DNA of 12,795 bases. Source: an uncultured Bacteroidota bacterium (GTDB lineage: Bacteria > Bacteroidota > Bacteroidia > Bacteroidales > SZUA-534). Below, in pieces: positions 6,509 to 12,795 of this stretch. The notes under the pieces were generated by a model, which was not told where the DNA came from, searched no databases, and saw nothing but the letters and a program-made list of their open reading frames with translations. Each line of letters opens with the position of its first letter. The stretch's first letter is position 1. A program made the position numbers and the translations under genes. The stretch is from assembly GCA_937899145.1 (NCBI GenBank), contig CALBPW010000045.1:1-12795 (forward strand), read 5' to 3'.

Positions 6509-7831
6509 TCAATATTTGCCTTGCAGCATAAACGCAGTGTAAAAAGGTAGCGTCAGAATTTGGTTTTGGCGACCAATATTGTAATCACCAAACTTCAGAC
6601 ATTGGTCAATGTGGTACTTTTCAGGGTGATTCAGGATTGTTTTGGCGCTTTTGGCGTTGCCCGTAGTTGCCTTGACCTCAACAATCGTGCATTTGCCCTT
6701 ATAGCGAATCACAAAATCGATTTCCATGCCCGAATCCTTGTGGTAATAATACAACTTACGCCCCATTTTTGAAAGGAAATCGGCCATAAGATTCTCAAAA
6801 ACAGCGCCTTTATAGCCAAACAGATTCCCTTGCAAAATGTCGTATTGCGTACCGTCTTCGAGCATTGAAACGAACAACCCCATATCGCACATATAAACTT
6901 TGAAAATATCGGTCAGAGCGTTACCATCGAGCGGAAGTTCAGGAATAGTGAGATTGTAGCAGCGGTGGACAATTCCAGCGTCTTCAATCCACTGCAGACT
7001 ACCAGCGTATTTGGCCGCAGTTGCCCCTTTACGCAAAACCGAATATTGAAACTTCTTATTCTCTTTGGCCAATTGTTTAGGAATTGACTCGAAACACTCG
7101 CGGATAATCGGCTTATCGGTTGAAGATGAATATTTTACCATATCGTCCTTATAGGCGTTCACAATGTTGCGCTGCATTTCAAGGACAACATTTAAAAGAT
7201 GATTTTCAATAAAATACGATACCACCTGCGGCATTCCGCCAACCACGGCATACTGCAAAAGCAATTCGCGGAAGCGGTTGTGCAATGGCGTTGGCACTGG
7301 AACTTCCTGATTCACACAGTCTTGAACCACTTGACTGATTTCGTCGGTAATGCCGTTGGCCCACAAAAACTCTTCAAAATCAAGCGGATACATATCGATA
7401 ACCGTTTCGTAGCCAACAGGAATAGAAGCAGGCTCATCGCGATAGCCTTTGATTCCGAGTAGCGAACCAGTGCAGATGACATCGTAGCGCCCGTCTAACT
7501 TGAAGAATTTAAGGGCAGTACGCGCATTGGGGCATTCTTGAATCTCATCGAGCACAAGGCACGTGTTTTTGGGCTCAAACACAACAGGGGTGCCCAGTGA
7601 AGCCGTTATATACATTGCAATTTTATCGATTTCCAGCGATGCCGAAAAAAACTGCGCATATTCGGGATTCTCGAAAAAATTCAGGTACACAACATGCTTG
7701 TAGTTCTTTTTGGCAAACTGAATCACCGAGTAGGTTTTGCCGCACTGCCGGCAGCCTTTTACAATAAGCGGATTATGGTTCTCAGATTGCTTCCAAAGCA
7801 GCAGTTTTTGCTCTATTTTTCGTCTTAACAT
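6509..7831 (-). CDS. AAA_14/DUF4143-type ATPase with C-terminal nuclease-like fold (ATPase 2)
   Basis: A 440-residue member of the same family as the gene at 1023-2369, but divergent along its whole length, so not a recent copy. Walker A is GCRQCGKT at 26-33, Walker B is LVLDEIQ with Asp95-Glu96, DGRYDVICTGSL follows, and GGMPQ is at 198-202. The C-terminal EIDF (Asp372) and IVEVK (Glu385, Lys387) form a PD-(D/E)xK-like core. The protein is expected in the cytosol. Its function is unknown; proposals for the family include mobile-element or defence roles, and nothing here decides between them. It converges with mcrC and diverges from the GH35 gene. The start at 7831 is preceded by an in-frame TGA, and a -7 element and a 33-bp repeat array lie upstream. 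Confidence 0.9.
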   Translation of the reverse strand: MLRRKIEQKLLLWKQSENHNPLIVKGCRQCGKTYSVIQFAKKNYKHVVYLNFFENPEYAQFFSASLEIDKIAMYITASLGTPVVFEPKNTCLVLDEIQECPNARTALKFFKLDGRYDVICTGSLLGIKGYRDEPASIPVGYETVIDMYPLDFEEFLWANGITDEISQVVQDCVNQEVPVPTPLHNRFRELLLQYAVVGGMPQVVSYFIENHLLNVVLEMQRNIVNAYKDDMVKYSSSTDKPIIRECFESIPKQLAKENKKFQYSVLRKGATAAKYAGSLQWIEDAGIVHRCYNLTIPELPLDGNALTDIFKVYMCDMGLFVSMLEDGTQYDILQGNLFGYKGAVFENLMADFLSKMGRKLYYYHKDSGMEIDFVIRYKGKCTIVEVKATTGNAKSAKTILNHPEKYHIDQCLKFGDYNIGRQNQILTLPFYTAFMLQGKY

Positions 7832-7861
7832 ATAAGTCCCTATTTTTCAATTAAATCGCTA

Positions 7862-7869
7862 CAAATATA
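7862..7869 (-). promoter_or_regulatory. -7 element of the ATPase 2 promoter
   Basis: On the complement TATATTTG fully matches TAnnTTTG, about 30 bp before the ATG at 7831. No TTG lies at 19-21 nt spacing. The position where a -33 element should be is inside the first repeat unit, so initiation may depend on a factor bound to the array. Confidence 0.5.
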
Positions 7870-7870
7870 A

Positions 7871-8002
7871 AACTTTTTCAAACGACTTTTTACATAAACC
7901 ATAAACTTTTTCAAAGGACTTTTTATCGAAACCAACAACTTTTTCAAACGACTTTTTGCTAAAATCAACAACTTTTTCAAAGGACTTTTCCTGAAAGTTT
8001 AC
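7871..8002. repeat. 33-bp tandem repeat array upstream of ATPase 2, four units
   Basis: Units begin at 7871, 7904, 7937 and 7970, each exactly 33 bp apart. The core AACTTTTTCAAASGACTTTT is nearly invariant and the 12-13 bp between cores vary. The ambiguous base alternates C, G, C, G across the four units, which suggests a 66-bp duplication. The sequence is unrelated to the array near ATPase 1 but has the same period and the same position relative to its gene. It also forms much of the divergent spacer to the GH35 gene. Confidence 0.9.
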
Positions 8003-8061
8003 AACTTATAAATTATTAAAAAGCAGAATTTAGTATTAATTTAGCGTAAAAAATTAAAATC

Positions 8062-9690
8062 ATGAATAGATTATTTATTGCAGCAATGGCAATAATGCTC
8101 GTTTGCGCTTGCTCAACATCGCCAAACATCAACACAACAACACCTCATTTTGAGAAATCGGGCAACAAAACACAATTTATTGTTAACGACGAACCATTCA
8201 TAATGCGCGGTGGAGAACTTGCCAATTCAAGCGCATCGTCAACTAAATATATGCGCAAGAATGTATGGCCGACAATCAAAAAGATGGGCTTAAACACAAT
8301 ACTTTCACCAGTTTATTGGGAACTGATTGAGCCTACTGAAAATAATTTTGATTTTACATCGGTAAACGAACTTATTAGCGATGCCCGCAAAAATAATGTT
8401 AAATTAGTTTTACTATGGTTTGGCGCTTGGAAGAACAGCATGTCGTGCTACGTGCCAGAGTGGATGAAAACCGACACCGCACGTTTTCAGCGCGCTTTAT
8501 CGCAAAATGGTGAAAAACAAGAGATTATAACTCCTTTCAGCCAAGAATTACTTAATGCGGACGAAAAAGCATTTAAAGCACTACTTGAAAATATCAAAAC
8601 AATTGATAAAGAGCAAAATACAGTAATTATGATACAGGTTGAAAACGAAATTGCAATGCTACCTAATGCCCGCGATTATTCAGCCCTTGCGCAAAAAGAA
8701 TTTGAATCGGCAGTTCCGCTGCAACTTATTGATTATCTGACAAACAACAAAGAAACACTTACGCCACATCTGAAAAAATACTGGAATGGTGCTACACAAG
8801 GCACTTGGACTGAACTTTTTGGCAATAATATTTACGCCGAAGAAATTTTTCAGGCTTGGTTTTATGCAACTTACGTCGATAAACTGGCGGCTGCCGGCAA
8901 AGCAGTTTACAACCTGCCAATGTACGTAAATGCAGCACTCAACCGTGCAGGCAAGCTGCCGGGCGAGTACCCATCGAGCGGACCAATCCCAAATTTAATT
9001 GACATTTGGAAAGCGGGCGCACCAACGCTCGATATGCTTTCGCCTGACATCTATTTTAGCGAATTTGACTACTGGACTTCGCCATATTTCCGCACCGACA
9101 ATCCCGTCTTTATCCCTGAACATCAGTTTGATGCAACGGTTGGCGCAAAAGCATTATACGCTTTCGGAAAACTGCACGCTCTGGGGTTCAGCCCATTCTC
9201 AATCGAAAATCCACGAGATAAAAATAATCCTGAAAATGAAGAAATCGCAAAATGCTACAATCTGATTTCATCAATAACTCCACTACTTAACAAATATCGT
9301 GGAACTGAAAAAATGACAGGCATTCTGTTAGATAAAGAAAAACCAAGCGACACTTTACAATTTGGCGGTTATCAGTTAATTGCAAAACATTACAACACAC
9401 TAAGTTGGGCGTCTAACAAAAACAACGGCACTTGGAATATGGGCGGAGCCGTGATAATATCGCCTAACGATGGCGAATACATAGTTGCCGGAACTGGTAT
9501 CGTATTAACATTCAAACCTTTAATTAAAAATCGGAAAGCAGGAATCATCAGCATTGACGAGGTAAAATACAAAAACGGCAAAGAAATTTTGGGACGCCGG
9601 CTCAATGGCGACGAAGACCACCAAGGACGGCATCTTGCCATAAGCGACGAGAGTTGGGAAGTGCAAAAAGTTAAATTGTACACTTACTAA
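8062..9690 (+). CDS. GH35-like beta-galactosidase lipoprotein with DUF5597-type C-terminus
   Basis: The 542-residue protein begins with a lipoprotein signal (MNRLFIAAMAIMLVCACS; lipidated Cys17 in VCAC), which places it on the periplasmic or outer-membrane surface. Residues about 35-380 form a (beta/alpha)8 glycosidase domain with PVYWELIEP near the first strands. QVENE gives the likely acid/base Glu196, and FIPEH gives the likely nucleophile Glu353, the pattern of GH35 exo-beta-galactosidases. The last 150 or so residues, rich in beta strands, fit DUF5597, which accompanies a GH35 branch that includes xyloglucan-active enzymes such as Cellvibrio Bgl35A. It should remove terminal beta-galactose from an oligosaccharide; the substrate is not known. 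No SusC/SusD pair is in the window. No exact TAnnTTTG is seen upstream. Confidence 0.87.
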   Translation: MNRLFIAAMAIMLVCACSTSPNINTTTPHFEKSGNKTQFIVNDEPFIMRGGELANSSASSTKYMRKNVWPTIKKMGLNTILSPVYWELIEPTENNFDFTSVNELISDARKNNVKLVLLWFGAWKNSMSCYVPEWMKTDTARFQRALSQNGEKQEIITPFSQELLNADEKAFKALLENIKTIDKEQNTVIMIQVENEIAMLPNARDYSALAQKEFESAVPLQLIDYLTNNKETLTPHLKKYWNGATQGTWTELFGNNIYAEEIFQAWFYATYVDKLAAAGKAVYNLPMYVNAALNRAGKLPGEYPSSGPIPNLIDIWKAGAPTLDMLSPDIYFSEFDYWTSPYFRTDNPVFIPEHQFDATVGAKALYAFGKLHALGFSPFSIENPRDKNNPENEEIAKCYNLISSITPLLNKYRGTEKMTGILLDKEKPSDTLQFGGYQLIAKHYNTLSWASNKNNGTWNMGGAVIISPNDGEYIVAGTGIVLTFKPLIKNRKAGIISIDEVKYKNGKEILGRRLNGDEDHQGRHLAISDESWEVQKVKLYTY

Positions 9691-9698
9691 ATTTAAAA

Positions 9699-9728
9699 TT
9701 GCCAATACAATTTATTAATATAGATTTG
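9699..9728 (+). promoter_or_regulatory. Bacteroidota-type promoter of the AsmA-like gene
   Basis: TTG at 9699-9701 is followed after 19 nt by TAGATTTG at 9721-9728, a full match to TTG-N19-21-TAnnTTTG. Transcription would start near 9735, leaving about 35 nt of leader before ATG 9771. The gene is thus probably transcribed independently of the GH35 gene that ends at 9690. Confidence 0.7.
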
Positions 9729-9770
9729 TGTTAAAATAAATTTCTAATTGTTTCTCAAAATAAAAAGACT

Positions 9771-12617
9771 ATGAAAAAACTATTCAAAATCCTTGGTATT
9801 ATTGTGATTGCCATAGTTGCACTTATGATTATAATACCACTATTCTTTTCTGACAAATTGCTAAATTATGGTTGTCAACTTGCACAGAATTATGTGAATG
9901 CCGAAATTGGAGTTAAAGGCTTGAATATAAACTTATTTAAGCACTTTCCCGATGCAACAATCAAAATTAAGAACGTTTACTTAAAAGGCGTTGGCGAATT
10001 TTCGAACGACACTCTTGCGGCCTTCGACAAGTTAGAAGCAACAGTAAATGTCATGTCGCTTTTGGGTGATAAAATAAAAGTGAAATCGGTTTTATTAGAA
10101 AATCCGAGATTTAACGTAATAGTTTTGAGCGACGGAAAACCAAACTACGATATTGTAAAAGCCGACACTACCGAAATTGTAGAAGAAGAGGCAGACACAC
10201 TCCCCGCCTCGTCGTTTGCATTAGCACTAAAACGATTAGAAATCGACAATATGAAAGTTTTGTATGCCGATAGTGCCGCCGACATTTATGCAACAATAGA
10301 CGATTTGAATTTCAAACTAAGCGGCGATTTAAGCGACACCGAATCGGTTATATCAATGCTTCTGGATATTGCCAAAGTTAACGTCGGAATGGGCACAATT
10401 GCATACGTCAACGACGCGGCTGTCAGCATAAAATCAGACATCGAAGCCAACTTAGAAACCATGCGATTCGGATTCAAAGAGAATCTTTTCAAAATAAACG
10501 AACTCGGACTTAAACTCGACGGCTGGCTTGCAATGCCCGACACCAACATTCAAATGGATCTGACATTTGGCGCCGATGATACCGATTTCAGAAGCATCTT
10601 AAGTATGGTTCCCGCCAATTACGCAAAAGACCTTGAAGGCGTGAAAACAGGCGGCGCATTCAAATTTGAAGGCGGTGCAAAAGGCACATTTAACGCCATA
10701 TCATTCCCTGAATTTTGGCTCAATCTTTTAGTCGATAACGCACGATTCCAATATCCCGACTTGCCAAAATCAGTCGAAAATATCAACATCGATGTAAAAG
10801 TAGCATGTTCCGGAAATATCGACAGCATCAATGTTGATGCACAAAAAATACACCTCAACATTGCCGACAACCCGATAGACGCAAAACTAAAAGTACAAAC
10901 ATCGGCAAACGACATTGATTTAGATGGCAATTTAAACGCAGCCATTGAGTTGTCATCAATCGCCGACGTTGTGCCGTTAGAAGACATGACACTGAAAGGT
11001 ATGGTTAAAGCGATGTTGAGCTTTGCAGGAAAACTTTCGTATTTAGACAATGGTGAATACAACAAATTCAAGGCAAATGGCGACATCTCAATAGCCAACT
11101 TCAACACCCAACTTACAAACCTGCCGCCTATCGACATCAGCAAAGCACATCTTACAATATCGCCAAAAACGGGCACTTTAGAGACTTTCAACATGAAGTT
11201 TGGCAAATCTGACTTCAACCTAAATGGTAAGATTGACAACATATTCCAATATGTTTTTGCCGATAGCACACTAAAAGCATCGTTCAACTACAATAGTAAA
11301 TTGATTGATGTAAACGACATCTTCTCATACGACCATTCGGCTGCCGAAGCCGAAGTTGAAGAAACTGACACAACAGCAACCGAAGCTCCTGAAATTCCGA
11401 AAAATATCGATTTCACACTAAACACCTCTATCGGAAAAATCTTATACGACAGCATCGTGATTGACAACTTGGCAGGAAAAATCGGACTTAAAAACGGAAT
11501 CGCATACCTCAACGGATTAAAACTATCCACTTTGGGCGGGAAAGTCGCTGCCGATGGTTTATACGACGGAAGCAACGCCAAACACCCAATGGTTGATTTG
11601 AAATTGGATTTAAATCAGGTTGATATCCAAAAAACTGTAAAAACCTTCAACACCGTTGAAAATTTAGCTCCAATAGCTACGAATTGCTACGGCAACGTGT
11701 CGGCAAAAGTCAACTTTAAATCGTATATGGACAACACACTTTCGCCCGAACTAAAAACCGTAAATGGCGATGGCAGATTGATTACCAACTCGATAGCAAT
11801 AAAAGGCTCAAAACTATTCAGTATGCTTGGTGAGACAACCAAAAACAACAAACTTGCCAATCCTGAACTCAAAAACCTAAACATCGGATTTAAAATAGTT
11901 GATGGCGATGTGTTAGTTGATACCACAGCCTTCAAAATGAATGGTCAAGACGCATCATTTGGCGGAAAACTTGGCTTAGACCAATCGCTCGATTTCGACT
12001 TCGGCATAACACTTGTTGAAACATACGCTAACGATTTGCTTGGAAAAGCTGTAAAATCGGACAAAAGCGGCAACATAAAAGTATTTGCAACCATTGGAGG
12101 CTCTGTTACCGACCCTAAAATAACCGGGTTCCACACCTCGGCCACCGACATTTTAAAAGATGTTGTCAACGAAAAAATAACCGAAGCGAAAACTCAACTG
12201 TCTGACGAAGCTAAAAAACAGATAGCCGAAGCCAAAAAGAAAGCCGACGAAGTAATAGCTGCCGCCAAAAAAACACGCGACTCGCTTGTAAACTCGGCAC
12301 AAAAAGAGAGCGACAAACTAAAAGCAGAAGCAAAAGAAGCATCGGATAAAGCACTTGCCGAGGCATCAAAACAAGCCGACGAACATGTTGCCAAAGCTAA
12401 AGACCCGGTTGCAAAAATTGCCGCAAAAAAAACAGCAGACGAACTAAAAAAGAACGCTCAAAAAGAATCTGACAAAATATTGTCAAATGCCAACTCGCAA
12501 GCCGACAAATTGGTATCTGAAGCGAAAAAGCAAGGCGATAAAATAGTTTCAACGGCCGAGCAAAAAGCTGATAAAATCAACAAAGAGGCTGAACAAAAAG
12601 CAGAAAATATAAAATAG
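9771..12617 (+). CDS. AsmA-family envelope protein with C-terminal hendecad coiled coil
   Basis: The 948-residue protein has one N-terminal membrane helix (about residues 5-28, ILGIIVIAIVALMIIIPLFF), so the bulk lies in the periplasm. Residues 29-120 carry the AsmA N-terminal pattern, with repeated beta segments and FPDATIKIKNVYLKG. A long beta-rich body follows, ending in the conserved AsmA C-terminal stretch (FGGKLGLDQSLDFDFGITL, near residue 730). AsmA/TamB-like proteins form hydrophobic grooves thought to carry lipids or assist outer-membrane biogenesis. From residue 803 or so the protein becomes an Ala/Lys/Glu/Asp-rich helical tail built on 11-residue repeats (see the repeat entry). An acidic low-complexity linker (EAEVEETDTTATEAPEIP) lies near residue 525-542. 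The gene ends in TAG. Partners and cargo cannot be inferred from its neighbours. Confidence 0.88.
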   Translation: MKKLFKILGIIVIAIVALMIIIPLFFSDKLLNYGCQLAQNYVNAEIGVKGLNINLFKHFPDATIKIKNVYLKGVGEFSNDTLAAFDKLEATVNVMSLLGDKIKVKSVLLENPRFNVIVLSDGKPNYDIVKADTTEIVEEEADTLPASSFALALKRLEIDNMKVLYADSAADIYATIDDLNFKLSGDLSDTESVISMLLDIAKVNVGMGTIAYVNDAAVSIKSDIEANLETMRFGFKENLFKINELGLKLDGWLAMPDTNIQMDLTFGADDTDFRSILSMVPANYAKDLEGVKTGGAFKFEGGAKGTFNAISFPEFWLNLLVDNARFQYPDLPKSVENINIDVKVACSGNIDSINVDAQKIHLNIADNPIDAKLKVQTSANDIDLDGNLNAAIELSSIADVVPLEDMTLKGMVKAMLSFAGKLSYLDNGEYNKFKANGDISIANFNTQLTNLPPIDISKAHLTISPKTGTLETFNMKFGKSDFNLNGKIDNIFQYVFADSTLKASFNYNSKLIDVNDIFSYDHSAAEAEVEETDTTATEAPEIPKNIDFTLNTSIGKILYDSIVIDNLAGKIGLKNGIAYLNGLKLSTLGGKVAADGLYDGSNAKHPMVDLKLDLNQVDIQKTVKTFNTVENLAPIATNCYGNVSAKVNFKSYMDNTLSPELKTVNGDGRLITNSIAIKGSKLFSMLGETTKNNKLANPELKNLNIGFKIVDGDVLVDTTAFKMNGQDASFGGKLGLDQSLDFDFGITLVETYANDLLGKAVKSDKSGNIKVFATIGGSVTDPKITGFHTSATDILKDVVNEKITEAKTQLSDEAKKQIAEAKKKADEVIAAAKKTRDSLVNSAQKESDKLKAEAKEASDKALAEASKQADEHVAKAKDPVAKIAAKKTADELKKNAQKESDKILSNANSQADKLVSEAKKQGDKIVSTAEQKADKINKEAEQKAENIK
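12243..12614 (+). repeat. Coding 33-bp (11-residue) repeats in the AsmA tail
   Basis: Residues 825-948 split into 11-residue units of the form (A/S/G)DKxxxxAxxx, for example SDKLKAEAKEA (847-857), ADKLVSEAKKQ (911-921) and ADKINKEAEQK (933-943). There is a single 9-residue break at 880-888 (VAKIAAKKT). Hendecads favour slightly right-handed or straight helical bundles and resemble LEA-like sequences. DNA identity between units is low, so this is a protein-level repeat. Confidence 0.8.
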
Positions 12618-12732
12618 AATAAAAAATTGATATATAAAAAGTTAAATCGCAGATAAACAAGCAGCACAAACTAACAACTCAACAAAAAACAACTTATTAA
12701 TGTTAATAAAAATGCAAACAAAATTGATATCA

Positions 12733-12767
12733 AAATGCTTTGCCGAATTTACATCGGCAAAGCATTT
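12733..12767. terminator. Strong hairpin downstream of the AsmA-like gene
   Basis: AAATGCTTTGCCGA (12733-12746) and its exact reverse complement (12754-12767) form a 14-bp stem with a 7-base loop, 115 bp after the AsmA stop. On the plus strand it is followed by GCTGC, not a T-run; on the minus strand TTTT and AT-rich sequence follow. It may end transcription from the right-hand side or act as a Rho-aided or bidirectional terminator. Confidence 0.5.
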
Positions 12768-12778
12768 GCTGCTTGTCA

Positions 12779-12795
12779 AGATCGGAAGAGCACAC
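12779..12795 (+). other. Illumina adapter sequence at the contig end (artefact)
   Basis: The last 17 bases, AGATCGGAAGAGCACAC, are identical to the start of the standard TruSeq read-1 adapter. They are not genomic and should be trimmed. True genomic sequence ends at or before 12778. Confidence 0.95.

Noticed and set aside
7871..8002. CRISPR array
   Set aside because: Cores of about 20 bp with 12-13-bp spacers are too short, spacer length is fixed by a 33-bp period, and no cas genes are present.
7871..8002. N-terminal extension of ATPase 2 encoded by the repeats (KKSFEKV units)
   Set aside because: The repeat frame ends in TAG before the ATG, and the ATPase frame itself has a TGA just upstream of its start.

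Overview
The window looks like a Bacteroidota (probably Bacteroidales) chromosome fragment from an assembled draft or metagenome. The DNA is AT-rich. Several promoters fit the Bacteroidota TTG-N19-21-TAnnTTTG pattern, Shine-Dalgarno sites are not evident, and the gene families are typical of the phylum: SGNH hydrolase, DUF4143 ATPases, a GH35/DUF5597 lipoprotein and an AsmA-like protein with a Lys/Ala/Glu-rich tail. The last 17 bases are Illumina adapter, so the right edge is a contig end.

Layout: (1) 1-736, minus: N-terminal 245 residues of a secreted SGNH/GDSL-type hydrolase whose C-terminus lies outside the window. (2) 917-970: two 33-bp repeat units. (3) 1023-2369, minus: AAA_14/DUF4143 ATPase, with three more units of the same 33-bp repeat upstream of its promoter. 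(4) 2720-6430, plus: a McrBC-type (type IV) restriction operon. mcrB has an in-frame TAG at codon 8 counted from its likely native start. A deleted RAYT (REP-associated tyrosine transposase) relic separates mcrB and mcrC. The relic's perfect REP-like palindrome is translated in frame as part of the McrC N-terminus. (5) 6509-7831, minus: a second, divergent AAA_14/DUF4143 ATPase, preceded by four copies of a different repeat that also has a 33-bp period. (6) 8062-9690, plus: GH35-like beta-galactosidase lipoprotein with a DUF5597-type C-terminus. (7) 9771-12617, plus: AsmA-family envelope protein with a long 11-residue-repeat coiled-coil tail. (8) 12618-12795: intergenic DNA with a 14-bp-stem hairpin, then adapter.

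The middle (about 0.9-8.0 kb) reads as a small defence or accessory island. A modified-DNA restriction system is bracketed by two ATPase genes of unknown function, each with a tandem array of about 20-bp cores plus 12-13-bp spacers at its promoter. The flanks (hydrolase, glycosidase, AsmA) look like ordinary envelope and carbohydrate genes. The most unusual features are the shared 33-bp period of two unrelated promoter arrays, and the McrBC operon reshaped by a nonsense codon and a RAYT/REP insertion.
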